This document shows, piece by piece, positions 31,939-41,022 of a stretch of 64,000 nt of DNA. How positions within the stretch are numbered: the first letter of the stretch is position 1; every line of letters starts with the position of its first letter. This DNA comes from Nephrocerus scutellatus (taxonomy: Eukaryota > Arthropoda > Insecta > Diptera > Pipunculidae), in the NCBI GenBank assembly GCA_947095585.1, contig OX352766.1, forward strand, positions 23,922,939 through 23,986,938, read 5' to 3'. A program made the position numbers and the translations under genes. The notes beneath the pieces are model-generated. The model had not been told where the DNA came from and ran no database searches. It saw only the letters and a program-made list of their open reading frames with translations.

Positions 31939-32033
31939 AACTGAAAGGTCAGGCTGCTGACCATCCCATGATGTCAGCACTCTGCCCTATCTATAGCGGA
32001 ATTGTTGCTAGGGCAAATGCCAGGCATTAAAAT
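31939..32033 (+). pseudogene. Last codons of family D ORF1 in E9
   Basis: Reads LKGQAADHPMMSALCPIYSGIVARANARH before the TAA, as at the end of E8 ORF1. Only the second half of knuckle 3 survives. Confidence 0.75.
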
Positions 32034-32555
32034 GCCGAACAAATGGTCGTAAGACCACGCTGACTCAAGTTGTGAAACTACGGCGCTTAAAGGTCCACCA
32101 GTACCTGAGTTGTAAGGAACTTAACTGCAGTAGTTAGCTACGTTGCTAACTATGAAAATCTGACCAGAGATTCGTCTGGTACCACGGGAGCCGGGGAGCC
32201 TACGGAAGGATTTCTTCCGTCCCCGGCTATGAGGTAGGCCCCCTTGTGGGAGTATCGTGGTGGCTGTGGTTGACACCCAAATGCGGGTAGAGTATTTACT
32301 CAACGTGAGCTCTTACTCGGCGTGGAGTTGCGTTTTCCAACCGGGTGCCGTGACTCATAGATCGGCAGAGATTTATTTATGTCTCGCTCCCATCAGTGAG
32401 AAGTTGGAGCCTTATACTCCAATTGATACTGATACATTCATAATAGTAAAATTATGGATGGGCGTTGAATGACGTCTCAAAATCAACCCTGTCTGAAGAG
32501 GGCCGTGGGGTAGAACTTTCAATGCAGGTATCCACGTTAATCCAAAGACACTTCA
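32034..32555 (+). other. Type II 3' UTR of E9
   Basis: Near-identical to 30126-30650, including the GCCGGGG...CCCCGGC hairpin. Confidence 0.75.
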
Positions 32556-32569
32556 TGTCCCTATCTACT
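32556..32569 (+). repeat. R1 target-site sequence between E9 and E10 (exact)
   Basis: TGTCCCTATCTACT. Confidence 0.92.
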
Positions 32570-33365
32570 CACTCACTCTTTGTCAGTGAATCGTGAACAG
32601 TGCGCTTTTTCGATGCTTAGCAAAAAATTTATTTCGAGTTGTAAATTTTCGCTATAAATCGGAAATTAAAGTTGACATATCGGTATATCCAGTCTGTCTG
32701 ATGACAATTTGAAAGTTTTGCGGAGAAATTTGAAAGATTTCTGCCTAAATTCGTTAATTTAGTGTTCGATAATTGGATTAGATTAAAAATACATTTGTGC
32801 GTGTGTCGGCGCAATTTATACAAGTTTGTGTGTCACCAAATCGCCATTTGTGAAAAATTTTGTAAGAAATTTAATTCACACGGCGTGTGTGTGTCGCCAG
32901 TTTATCCGCCGTGCGTGTGTATAACACGTGATCAGTGCGTGATCTGTACTGACAGTGCTGGTAGTGATCACGTGATCAACGAGTGATATTGAAAATTTTT
33001 TGGTAACAATTTTGTACTGGAAAAGATTATCATTAGTGTGTGTGTCGGCGGAAATATTTTTTAAAAATATTTTCATATTCAAGTGCGAGTGAGACGGGGA
33101 AAAATTTTTTTGCCAAAAATTTTAGAAATTTATACATTTGACAGCTGTTTTGGTTCATCTTTTTTTAAAGGGGGCCATACACGGAAAAATTTGTTTGACC
33201 AAAATTTTGATTGACCAAATTTTTTCGTCAATCTTTTTTTTTTTTTTTTTTGGGATTCCGGTACAATTAAGTGCGCTGAATAGGGAAAATATAATAAAAA
33301 AGTAGTTTTATATTGACTAAAGACCATAAAAAAGCTTTATTGTGGAAGTGGTTCGCGAGAACGGT
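32570..33365 (+). promoter_or_regulatory. E10 leader
   Basis: The first 542 bases equal the E9 leader. The rest (from about 33115) equals the end of the E12 leader (TTTGACAGCTGTTTTGG; GGGGGCCATACACG). So the complete A2 leader is probably both parts together, about 800 bases. Confidence 0.6.
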
Positions 33366-34015
33366 ATGGAAGGGCCCAAAATGCCACCCTAATGAAGCAG
33401 AAGGGGAAGAAGAAGAGGAAGAACATCGCTGGCTCGTCTGAGGAAGGCAACACCGCTGAGTTAGGTGGACTAATCAGCGAATATGAAAGCAGCGTTGGTG
33501 AGAGGCCTCATAAGGAGGCGCAGAAGCTCTTGCTGCTGGTGGTAGGTGCTCACTCTGTTGGGGTGGGTACCCGGGTGTTTGGTGGTGGTGTTGGCGGTCA
33601 TGTGAGTGACTCATCTGAGATGGAGATCTCCATGACCGAGAGGGAGAGGGCTGACGTGTTGCGGGGAAGGGGCAACAAGAAGACGTCAAAGGGAAGGCTT
33701 GCGGATCCGTCCGGTTTCAGGGCAATTTCTGCAGAGTTGCAAGCGATTGTCCTGGGTGAAGGAGTGGATCGCAATATGGCACAGCAGATTTTGGGTGTCG
33801 TTGGCAGGTACGAAGAGAGGATTTGTGCCCTGGTTGCTGCCAACGAACACCTGCAGGGTGCACTGAAGGTGCATGAGGAGTTTGCCGCTGCGGATAGACG
33901 TGGTCGTGGTCCCACTGGGACATACCTGGCCCCTCCCCAGATGTCGCTAGTGGTGCCTCCATCCGGAGTTCCAGCTGTTCCGCCAGCTGCTGTGCCGAAA
34001 CCGGTAATTGAATGA
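33366..34015 (+). pseudogene. E10 ORF1 (family A), truncated
   Basis: ATG 33366 opens only eight codons because CCACCC-TAA replaces CCCCCTTTA of E2. A second ATG at 33392 overlaps that stop (TAATG) and opens 207 codons: KGKKKRKN, SSEEGNTAELG, the central helical part (MAQQILGVVGRYEERICALVAANEHLQG) and the proline-rich spacer. It ends PKPVIE at TGA 34013-34015 inside the module, so the WSLVVKS block and all knuckles are missing. E17 has the same short first frame. Confidence 0.82.
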
Positions 34016-34559
34016 AAATAATTTATCGTTAGTAGCTTTTTTTTTGGATTGGTGGTGGGGTGTTGATGACGGAGAATGTTGATGATCATCAGGGATGGGG
34101 TCGGTGGGGAGGAAATGGGCGATGGGGTTATGTCTTGGGAGCTACGGGTAACGATGGGGGTGATGGATGGAAATCAGTGTTGAGTGGTCAAAGGTCCAAG
34201 TCCAAGCGTTTAGCCGTGAAAAGGTAACAGACAGAATGACAGACAGAGTTACTTTCACATTTATAATACAGGTATTAGTATGATATTAATGTTTTTTTTA
34301 CGAAAGGGATTTGTTATAATGTAGAAAACATACAATGTAAGAAAAATAATAATAAAAAAAATATCCCAGTGTATTGGAGCCCCTACGGAGCGCTAAAAGC
34401 CTGTCAAATAAATGTTAATATTTAATAAACAAAATAGAAGTATTTACCTAAAGCAACAGTAAAAAAAAAAAAAAAATTAAATTACTTTACTTGAATCAAA
34501 TATTGACATTTGGGTGACTTTGTTTTGACAATTAGAATTGAACATTGACGTTCAAGTGA
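34016..34559. other. Unknown module, copy 2
   Basis: Homologous to 31385-31938 and joined to ORF1 at the same base (after CCGAAACCGGT), so both copies descend from one event. It has a longer A-run near 34464 and small indels. Confidence 0.55.
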
Positions 34560-34803
34560 ACGCCTTTCTCTCTCTTAAAACAAATAAAGAAATCGAATGG
34601 AATCAAATCAAATGAATTTTTTTTTTTTTTTTTTATTACTGGTACTCTCTAGTCGTACGACTAAAACTTTTTTTTTTGTTATTGCTATCTGGCATCCGCG
34701 AAACAAGTAACACTGAAAGTCGTTGCCAAGCGAGTAGAGAGCGGTTCTAAAAGTCTACCGTAGTATACATATATATAGCTACCCGCAGGTGCATTGATTT
34801 AAA
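34560..34803. other. Unassigned sequence with T-tracts
   Basis: AT-rich, with two long T-runs (about 34618-34634 and 34670-34678) and a possible inverted repeat CTAGTCGTACGACTA. I recognise no gene or element. It may be older rDNA or flanking DNA too diverged to recognise. Confidence 0.4.
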
Positions 34804-34929
34804 GAAAGGGCCGATAAACGGCGAGAGTAATTATAACTCTCTAAAGATAGACAAATTTACCTTCATCAAATAACTGACGCATGTATATAGATTAATCCGA
34901 TTCCTTCTGTCGTCATCTACTCCTTCTTC
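34804..34929 (+). pseudogene. Degenerate 28S rRNA gene fragment upstream of the R1 site
   Basis: From AAACGGCGAGAGTAA to GATTCC the sequence follows 28S rRNA as I know it (AAACGGCGGGAGTAA, ACTCTCTTAAGGTAGC, the TGACGCGCATGAATGGATTA block). By eye about 34 of the first 40 positions agree. This part of 28S holds the R2 site (here CTCTCTAAAGATAGAC, changed) and leads to the R1 site. It is far too altered to be a working rRNA gene. Confidence 0.8.
34908..34921 (+). repeat. R1 target-site sequence in the 28S relic, first copy
   Basis: TGTCGTCATCTACT, in the place expected from 28S. Eight bases (CCTTCTTC) separate it from a second copy. Confidence 0.8.
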
Positions 34930-34943
34930 TGTCCCTATTTACT
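34930..34943 (+). repeat. R1 target-site sequence before E11, second copy
   Basis: TGTCCCTATTTACT, one change from the consensus; E11 begins immediately after. Confidence 0.85.
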
Positions 34944-35410
34944 CGTTGTGTTACAACAGCAGAAGCAGACGGTTGTGTTTACCCGTAGTGCACATTGTGT
35001 GGAAAAATTAATAAAATTTTTATTACGAGAACAAAACTGTGACCAAACGAAACGTACTTTTTGCAAGTCATAAAGTAATTTTCATTACTGGCAAGCAAAA
35101 CCCAAGAGTAATTTTAATTACTAGAGATAGACGATATTACAAGGACGAAAATTCTTAGAAACACGCAAGGGTTTTATTACCTGCGCGTACAAGTGTACGT
35201 GTGTGTGTGTGTGTGAAACGACGCGATATTGTGAAATAAAAATAAATAAAAACCCGCAGGTATAAAAAAAAAACAGCAAAACGAGATTTTCGGGAAATCG
35301 AGATTTTCAGAAAAGCCGTCGAGTTTTTCAGAAAAGCAGTCAAGAATAACAGTGGAAACATACAAAAATAATAGTGAAAATAGTGAAACATTCGAAATAA
35401 TAGTGTAATT
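34944..35410 (+). promoter_or_regulatory. E11 leader
   Basis: 5' hairpin GTTGT-gtt-ACAAC (34945-34957). Dyads AGTAATTTTCATTACT (about 35072) and AGTAATTTTAATTACT (about 35107). A short GT run at about 35197-35215, CGCAGGTATAAA at about 35254, and GCCGTCGAG close to ORF1a. Confidence 0.6.
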
Positions 35411-35620
35411 ATGGAAATCGACAAAACGGTGGAAGTGGCTGACAATCTGAAGGAGATTGACAAGTCTGAGAAGCCAGATAAGCCAGCCAGACAGAAGGAC
35501 AAGAGCAAGAAGAAGAACAAAAAACAGAAAAATGCTGAAGGCGTCATAGATGAATCCGGAGACATTTCTACTGATGGCGAAAGCAGCAGGGATGAAGCCT
35601 CTAGAAAAAAAAACGGATGA
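35411..35620 (+). CDS. E11 ORF1a (basic N-terminal part of Gag)
   Basis: 69 residues: an acidic/Lys start, a strongly basic run (KPARQKDKSKKKNKKQK) and a Ser/Asp/Glu segment (DISTDGESSRDEASRKK). Family A and B ORF1 proteins carry this kind of basic N-terminus at the front of one continuous ORF, so ORF1a corresponds to the missing N-terminus of ORF1b. It ends AGA AAA AAA AAC GGA TGA; the stop overlaps the next ATG. Expression as a fusion by -1 slippage, or as two proteins by reinitiation, is inferred. Confidence 0.78.
   Translation: MEIDKTVEVADNLKEIDKSEKPDKPARQKDKSKKKNKKQKNAEGVIDESGDISTDGESSRDEASRKKNG
35608..35614 (+). promoter_or_regulatory. Candidate -1 frameshift site A-AAA-AAC
   Basis: The heptamer is in the right phase with ORF1a (codons AAA 35609-35611, AAC 35612-35614), six codons or fewer before its stop, and a -1 shift enters ORF1b. 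The other family C copy has it at 23499-23505. I did not find an obvious downstream pseudoknot by eye. Confidence 0.5.
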
Positions 35621-36867
35621 CAATCGCTGGAGGTATATCTGCGGTAAGTCAAAAAAATTTAAATTTACCATTGACAAACCAGGGTGCTGATCTACATGCG
35701 GTACTCACTGCACAAGCAAAAGGCTTAGTAGAATTAAGCAAAAAAGTAAATTATGATGGCAATAATAAAGTAGCTAACGGCTCTAATAACGTAGCTTTCG
35801 CGAAAAACATTGATGATATATCAATGAAAGTACTGACTCGAGCCAAGTCAGAAAGCGATGAGCTGTTTCATCTTATCCTTGAGATGAAAAGCAGCTACGA
35901 CAAAAAAATTAAAGACCTAGAGGTTTTAAACGCGCACCAAAGAGGCCAGATAGACTATTTGGAGAGAAACCAGATAGAGTGTAGTGCTGGTCGTAGGACT
36001 AACTATGCGCAGATTGCAGCAATGAATAGTCCCATGATGCCGCCTCCTATGGCTCCAACAACGGCTCGCCCAATGATGGCTAGAGCAACAATGCCCATAA
36101 TGTCGACACCACCTGCTGCTGTCCCAAAGCCGACGGAGACCTGGTCAGTCGTCGTCAGAAATAGGGACAAGAACGTTACGGCGAAACAATTAGCCGAAAA
36201 GGTGATGAAGGAAGTGTGCCCTTCCCTAGGCACAAGAATCCACGAGGTTAAGCCTACCAAAAATGGAGACGTAATACTTCGCACCCCTACAATTAACGAG
36301 CGGAACAAGATTGTATCCAACAAGAAGTTCCAAGAAATTGGGCTTGACGTATCTGTGAAAGAGAAACTTGGAGCAAAAATCGTTTTACAGAACGTCCTGT
36401 CAGCCATTTCAGACGATGACCTAATGGCAGAGATTCACCGTAATAATCTCAACGAGGTTATGAACTTCGAGAAGTTTAAAAAGAGCGCCCGAATCGTGAG
36501 CCGGCCCAAAAAAGATGGACCTGAGGCTGTGGCTAATGTCATATTAGATTGCACCAGCCAAGTAACAGATGTTCTTTTAAAGGCTCGCCGCTGTTATGTA
36601 CTTTGGTACTCGTACGTAGTTCGGGAACAAGACCCTATTATGGGCTGTTTCCGCTGCTTGGGTTTTGACCACAGGGTCTCTGAATGCAGGCAAAAAGAAA
36701 ATACTTGCCGCCGTTGTGGCTGCACAGGTCACCTCGCCTCACGGTGTGATAAAGTGCCACACTGCCGTAACTGCGCCTTGAGAGGACAGCCTGCTTCACA
36801 CATCATGACGTCACTAGCCTGCCCTGTATACAGCAGTCTTGTTGAAAAGGCGAATGCAAGACACTAA
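35617..36867 (+). CDS. E11 ORF1b, R1 Gag-like protein body
   Basis: 416 residues. A helical region follows the start (KVLTRAKSESDELFHLILEMKSSYDKKIKDLEVLNAHQRG, about 70-110, likely coiled coil). A Met/Pro-rich spacer (about 130-165) precedes the conserved PKPTETWSVVVRNRD. A central domain (GTRIHEVKPTKNGDVILRTP; GAKIVLQNVLSAISDDDL) is shared with A and D families. Three knuckles end the protein: CFRCLGFDHRVSEC, CRRCGCTGHLASRC and CRNC-x8-H-x6-C. It should bind element RNA in the RNP. The TAA stop at 36865-36867 overlaps the ORF2 ATG (TAATG). Confidence 0.9.
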   Translation: MTIAGGISAVSQKNLNLPLTNQGADLHAVLTAQAKGLVELSKKVNYDGNNKVANGSNNVAFAKNIDDISMKVLTRAKSESDELFHLILEMKSSYDKKIKDLEVLNAHQRGQIDYLERNQIECSAGRRTNYAQIAAMNSPMMPPPMAPTTARPMMARATMPIMSTPPAAVPKPTETWSVVVRNRDKNVTAKQLAEKVMKEVCPSLGTRIHEVKPTKNGDVILRTPTINERNKIVSNKKFQEIGLDVSVKEKLGAKIVLQNVLSAISDDDLMAEIHRNNLNEVMNFEKFKKSARIVSRPKKDGPEAVANVILDCTSQVTDVLLKARRCYVLWYSYVVREQDPIMGCFRCLGFDHRVSECRQKENTCRRCGCTGHLASRCDKVPHCRNCALRGQPASHIMTSLACPVYSSLVEKANARH

Positions 36868-39800
36868 TGGTTGTAATTTTACAACTAAATTGTCAGCGCT
36901 CGTATCCCGTCACGTGCAATCTTGGTCAATACCTCTGCGAGAAAAATGCCAGCTTCGCATTGATTCAAGAGCCCTACGCGCTTAATGGCTGTGTTAGGGG
37001 TCTTCCATCTAATATGCGCATTTTTCCTGATACCAGGAGAAATGCAGCGGTGGTGGTGAATAACGTCAATGTCGACTGCTTGGCAGTGAGCGACAACACA
37101 GACGAATGGGGATCCTGCGTTTGGGTCAGGGGCGATTTTGGAGAGTTCTTTCTTGTCAGTATATACTGCAAGTTCAATGAGCCTCTGGAACCATATTTGG
37201 TATATATGGAGTCCATATTGCAATTAGCAGACGGAACACCGACAATTTTCGGCATTGATGCAAACGCGTCCTCTCCTCTGTGGTTCAGCAAGCCTGGACG
37301 TTCGTCCGGTCAGCGTAGAACAGAGAGGGGCGAGATGCTAGCTGAAATGCTTGTTTCGAATTCATGTCGTGTCCTTAATACGCCATCGGACAGTTACACG
37401 TTTGATGGACCTTTGGGAGTAAGTGACATTGATGTGTCTTTTTGCAATCGCTCTGCTGGTGCTCTCCAATATCGCTGGAGGATCCTGAACGGGGAAAGTA
37501 TCAGTGATCACAGTCTCATTGAGATTATCCTTGACTCTGAAAGGATCGAGGATGCTCAACCGACTGTGGTCCCAAGACGATGGCGCACTGGTGGAGCTGA
37601 CTGGGATGTCTACGCTGAGAGCATAAAAGAGGAAGCATCAAGCTTTCCACTTGGCCGATTCAGTGATCTAAGTATTGACCAACAAATCTTGTTGGTCGAC
37701 GCTTGGATGGTCTCCGTCAATGATGGTATGTTTCATAGGGTTAAAAAGATCAACCCTAGACGTACTAAATGGTGGACTCCTGAGTTGAGCGCTAAGCGTG
37801 CGTGGCTGAGGCGTCTCAGAAAAGCCCACCAAAGAGCCAGAGCTGGTGATGAGCAGAGGGTCAATCACTTCAGGTTGGCTTATCAGAATGGCACGCGTGA
37901 GTACAAAAAAATGATCCTCAAAGCGAAAGAGGACGATTGGAGGCGCTTTGTTGGTAACAACAATAGCGATCCATGGGGTGAAGTATACCGCATTTGTAGG
38001 GGAAAACGTGTGTCAGAGGTCTGTGGCATTCGTGTCAATGACCGTGTATGCCATACATGGAATGATAGTGTGAAAGCACTCCTGGATGAGTTCTTTCCAG
38101 GTGCCCGTCCACCGCTATTCGGTCCCATGAATCGGCTTGGATATGGAGATGTTCCATCTCTAGAACCATCTGAGTTATGGGAGTGTATGGCGATGGTAAG
38201 GTCCCGGAAATCTCCTGGGATGGACGGGATGACTGGCGAGATGTGTAAAAGCATCTGGCGGGCTATTCCAGACCATATCATGTCAATTTTTCAGAAGTGT
38301 TTTGAGACTTGCTACTTTCCAGCCGCTTGGAAATGCGCTAAAGTCGTAGTGCTGCTCAAGTCACCGGACAAGGTGCGCACTAATCCTCGCTCATACCGTG
38401 GCATTAGTCTTCTTCCAGTACTTGGAAAAGTGCTGGAGAGAGTAATGGTGCGTAGACTTGAGGATGTCGCAGCGAGTCTGATGTCTGACAGGCAGTACGA
38501 CTTCAAAACTGGGAAAAGTACTGAGGATGCATGGCTGTTCGTAAAAGACAGCGTACATTGCAGTACAAGTCGATACGTTCTTGCTATCTTCGTAGATTTC
38601 AAGGGCGCTTTCGACTATCTCAGTTGGGACAGCGTAATCGAAAAGCTGATCGAACTGGGCTGCCGTGAAGTACCTCTTTGGTTGAGTTACTTTTCTGACA
38701 GACAAGCGTTTTGTGTTGGTACTACTGGAAGTGTCAGTAAGTATGTCGCCCGTGGCTGTCCTCAGGGATCCATCTGCGGACCATTTATTTGGAACGTTAT
38801 GATGGACACCCTCCTAGGACGGCTAGCAGAGCTCTGCAAATGCTGTGCCTACGCGGATGATTTAATCATCCTCGTTGAAGGCGAATCGCGGCTTGAGCTT
38901 GAACGGAAGGGTACGGAACTAATGTCTGTTGTCCATGACTGGGGGTCCGATGTTGGAGTTGACGTATCACTGGATAAGACAGTGTCGATGTTGCTGAAAG
39001 GCAAACTATCGGCCAGTCGACATCCAATGGTTAGGCTCAATGGGTCTAACATCAGATACGTCAACCAAGTCAGATACCTTGGTATACACATGGGCGAACG
39101 CATGAACTTCCTTGTGCACCTTTCTGAGCTTAAAAAGCGATTGCTAAGCATTGTAGGACCTATGCGTCGAATCCTTCGTTCTGAATGGGGCCTGGATAAG
39201 CGGGCAGTACGTACCATTTATGGTGGCCTATTCGTTGCTTGTGCAACATATGGAGCATCTGTTTGGTATGAGACTGCTATGCTTGTCAGAGGCAGAAGAA
39301 AAATAAACTCTTGCCAGCGTGTTGCCTTAATCGCATGCTTGCCGGTCTGTAGAACAGTATCTACAGATGCTATGCAGGTTCTAATGGGTGTCCCACCTCT
39401 TGATTTGGAATTGATCCGAAGAAGCTTAGTCTTCAAGATCAAGAGGAATAGGCCGCTCCTGCAAAGCGACTGGCTGACGGCTAGTGATGTTGAAAATCAC
39501 AGCCTTGCCCAATGCAAGGAACTCATTGAAGATGCTATGTTAGCTAGATGGCAGTCCAGATGGAACCAAGCTACCAATGGCAGAGTAACGTTCGAGTTCG
39601 TTAAGGACGTTCTGTACGCCCGAACGAGCCCGTACTTTGCTCCTAGCCTTAAGCTGGGCTTTCTACTCACTGGCCATGGCAGTTTGAATGCATTTTTGCA
39701 CTCGAGAGGCCTCAGTGAATCGGCAAGCTGTAATTGTGGATTCCCGAGAGAGGACTGGTCGCATGTATTATGTGACTGTCCCATCTACTCTGACTTGAGG

Positions 39801-39959
39801 GACTTGCATGCGATGGGCATCAGTTTAAGCAATGGCGGATTTATTTTTGAATCTGCCTTAAGCTCTAGGGAAAGTTTCGAATGCATACAATTATTTGCAA
39901 AGAATGCTTTTGAACGACGTGCGAGCAGAGAACGTGCCATCGTAGCACCAGCTGACTGA
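36867..39959 (+). CDS. E11 ORF2, APE endonuclease-reverse transcriptase
   Basis: 1030 residues, uninterrupted, near the usual R1 ORF2 length. APE-type endonuclease: N8 (LNCQ), E35 (IQEPY), D131 and N133 (DANASSPLW), D214 and H215 (SDHSLIE). Reverse transcriptase: KSPGMDGMTG, YRGISLLPVLGKVLERV, D577 in FVDFKGAFDYLSW, PQGSICGPFIW, and YADD at 662-665. A Cys-His motif near 955-971 (CNCGFPREDWSHVLCDC) ends the protein. It would nick the 28S target and prime reverse transcription from it. YDF replaces the YGF seen in other copies. All recognised catalytic residues are present. Confidence 0.94.
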   Translation: MVVILQLNCQRSYPVTCNLGQYLCEKNASFALIQEPYALNGCVRGLPSNMRIFPDTRRNAAVVVNNVNVDCLAVSDNTDEWGSCVWVRGDFGEFFLVSIYCKFNEPLEPYLVYMESILQLADGTPTIFGIDANASSPLWFSKPGRSSGQRRTERGEMLAEMLVSNSCRVLNTPSDSYTFDGPLGVSDIDVSFCNRSAGALQYRWRILNGESISDHSLIEIILDSERIEDAQPTVVPRRWRTGGADWDVYAESIKEEASSFPLGRFSDLSIDQQILLVDAWMVSVNDGMFHRVKKINPRRTKWWTPELSAKRAWLRRLRKAHQRARAGDEQRVNHFRLAYQNGTREYKKMILKAKEDDWRRFVGNNNSDPWGEVYRICRGKRVSEVCGIRVNDRVCHTWNDSVKALLDEFFPGARPPLFGPMNRLGYGDVPSLEPSELWECMAMVRSRKSPGMDGMTGEMCKSIWRAIPDHIMSIFQKCFETCYFPAAWKCAKVVVLLKSPDKVRTNPRSYRGISLLPVLGKVLERVMVRRLEDVAASLMSDRQYDFKTGKSTEDAWLFVKDSVHCSTSRYVLAIFVDFKGAFDYLSWDSVIEKLIELGCREVPLWLSYFSDRQAFCVGTTGSVSKYVARGCPQGSICGPFIWNVMMDTLLGRLAELCKCCAYADDLIILVEGESRLELERKGTELMSVVHDWGSDVGVDVSLDKTVSMLLKGKLSASRHPMVRLNGSNIRYVNQVRYLGIHMGERMNFLVHLSELKKRLLSIVGPMRRILRSEWGLDKRAVRTIYGGLFVACATYGASVWYETAMLVRGRRKINSCQRVALIACLPVCRTVSTDAMQVLMGVPPLDLELIRRSLVFKIKRNRPLLQSDWLTASDVENHSLAQCKELIEDAMLARWQSRWNQATNGRVTFEFVKDVLYARTSPYFAPSLKLGFLLTGHGSLNAFLHSRGLSESASCNCGFPREDWSHVLCDCPIYSDLRDLHAMGISLSNGGFIFESALSSRESFECIQLFAKNAFERRASRERAIVAPAD

Positions 39960-40460
39960 TCAGTAAGCTGAACTTCGTGCGTAAAACGATGTATAAAGGG
40001 CCACCAGTCCCGAGTTATAAGGAACTCAACTGTAGCAGTTAACTTCGTTGTTAACTGCGAAAATCCGACCAGAGATTCGTCTGGTACCACGGGAGCTGGG
40101 GAGCCCACGGAAGGATTTCTTCCGTCCCCAGCTATGAGGTAGGCCCCCTTGTGGGAGCATCGTGGTGGCTGTGGTTGACACCCAAATGCGGGTAGAGTAT
40201 TTACTCAGCGTGAGTCTTACTCGGCGTGGAGTTCCGTTCTTCCAACCGGGTGCCGTGACCCATAGATCGGCAGAGATTTAGATAGGTCTCGCTCTCATCA
40301 GTGAGTAATTGGAGCCTTATACTCCAATGATACTGATACATTCATAATAGCAATATTATGGATGGGCGTTGATTGACGTCTCAAAATCAATCCTGTCCGA
40401 AGAGGAACGTGGGGTAAACCATTCACTGGAGGTATCCACGTTAATCCAAAGACACTTCAC
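39960..40460 (+). other. Type II 3' UTR of E11
   Basis: Complete C tail. The nested hairpin AGCTGGGG...ACGGAAG...CTTCCGT...CCCCAGCT spans 40094-40133. It ends GACACTTCAC before the target sequence, without poly(A). Confidence 0.78.
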
Positions 40461-40474
40461 TGTCGTCATCTACT
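40461..40474 (+). repeat. R1 target-site sequence after E11
   Basis: TGTCGTCATCTACT, the same variant as the first copy in the 28S relic upstream of E11 (34908). The match fits its being the downstream half of the duplicated target. Confidence 0.83.
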
Positions 40475-40654
40475 GGGTCGTGGGGTCCGACTGCAGCATA
40501 ATATTCTCAGTTATGTTGCAGGACTTAAAGCGATAGATTAAGAAACGGTTTACTCCCGAGGGAGGACCGCTAAGTAGCAAATAAAAAAGGAGTAAGCTTA
40601 AAACCGAAAGGTGGGAAAGCGCGGGGCTTAATCCCCAACTCTACCAAGACTCGA
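40475..40654 (+). mobile_element. Miniature unit 1 (180 bases)
   Basis: Close relative of E7: GTCC-gact-GCAGCATAA...TTATGTTGC-AGGAC stem, ACC-GAAA-GGT hairpin and GGGG-cttaat-CCCC. No ORF. Confidence 0.78.
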
Positions 40655-40668
40655 TGTCCTCATCTACT
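40655..40668 (+). repeat. R1 target-site sequence between miniature units 1 and 2
   Basis: TGTCCTCATCTACT. Confidence 0.85.
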
Positions 40669-40831
40669 GATCCGTGAGGTTCAAATTGCAGCATAATATC
40701 TAACCGTTATGTTGCAGGACCTAAACACGGAATAAAAAATAATGGATTCCAAAAAGATACGAAATACGAGTATGCTTAAAGGCGAAAGCTAGGAAAGCGC
40801 GGGGCTTAATCCCTAATCTCCACAGACCACG
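40669..40831 (+). mobile_element. Miniature unit 2 (163 bases)
   Basis: Diverged from unit 1 but with the same folding plan: GGTTC...GCAGCATAA...TTATGTTGC-a-GGACC, then AGGC-GAAA-GCT and GGGG-cttaat-CCC. Practically identical to unit 3. Confidence 0.78.
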
Positions 40832-40845
40832 TGTCCCTATATACT
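40832..40845 (+). repeat. R1 target-site sequence between miniature units 2 and 3
   Basis: TGTCCCTATATACT. Confidence 0.85.
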
Positions 40846-41008
40846 GAACCGTGAGGTTCAAATTGTAGCATAATATCTAACCGTTATGTTGCAGGACCTA
40901 AACACGGAATAAAAAATAATGGATTCCAAAAAGATACGAAATACGAGTATGCTTAAAGGCGAAAGCTAGGAAAGCGCGGGGCTTAATCCCTAATCTCCAC
41001 AGACCACG
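40846..41008 (+). mobile_element. Miniature unit 3 (163 bases)
   Basis: Near-identical copy of unit 2 together with its target sequence, so either a recent tandem duplication of 177 bases or two recent insertions from one source. Confidence 0.78.
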
Positions 41009-41022
41009 TGTCCCTATATACT
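41009..41022 (+). repeat. R1 target-site sequence between miniature unit 3 and E12
   Basis: TGTCCCTATATACT; the same variant follows E12 at 46789, as expected for the two sides of one insertion. Confidence 0.87.

Larger units (their letters stand above)
30665..32555 (+). mobile_element. E9: chimeric remnant (A leader, A ORF1 piece, unknown module, D ORF1 end)
   Basis: An A-like leader is fused to about 178 bases of a family A ORF1, then to a 554-base module of unknown origin, then to the last codons of a family D ORF1 and a type II 3' UTR. Together with E8, the stretch 30038-31206 closely matches 31939-33112, showing a local tandem duplication. Confidence 0.8.
32570..34559 (+). mobile_element. 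E10: family A element truncated by the unknown module
   Basis: A long composite leader, two thirds of an A ORF1, then the unknown module; no ORF2 and no R1 tail. It is followed by unknown sequence and the 28S relic. Confidence 0.75.
34944..40460 (+). mobile_element. E11: family C R1 element, largely intact
   Basis: 5.5 kb with leader, ORF1a/ORF1b, an uninterrupted ORF2 and a complete type II 3' UTR, bounded by target sequences at 34930 and 40461. It has no obvious disabling lesion; with E12 it is the best candidate source element in the window. Confidence 0.92.

Noticed and set aside
40669..40700. GGTTCAAATT in the miniature units as a pol III B box of a tRNA-derived SINE
   Set aside because: The match is partial, it lies near the unit start, no A box is seen, and the bases form part of a stem instead.
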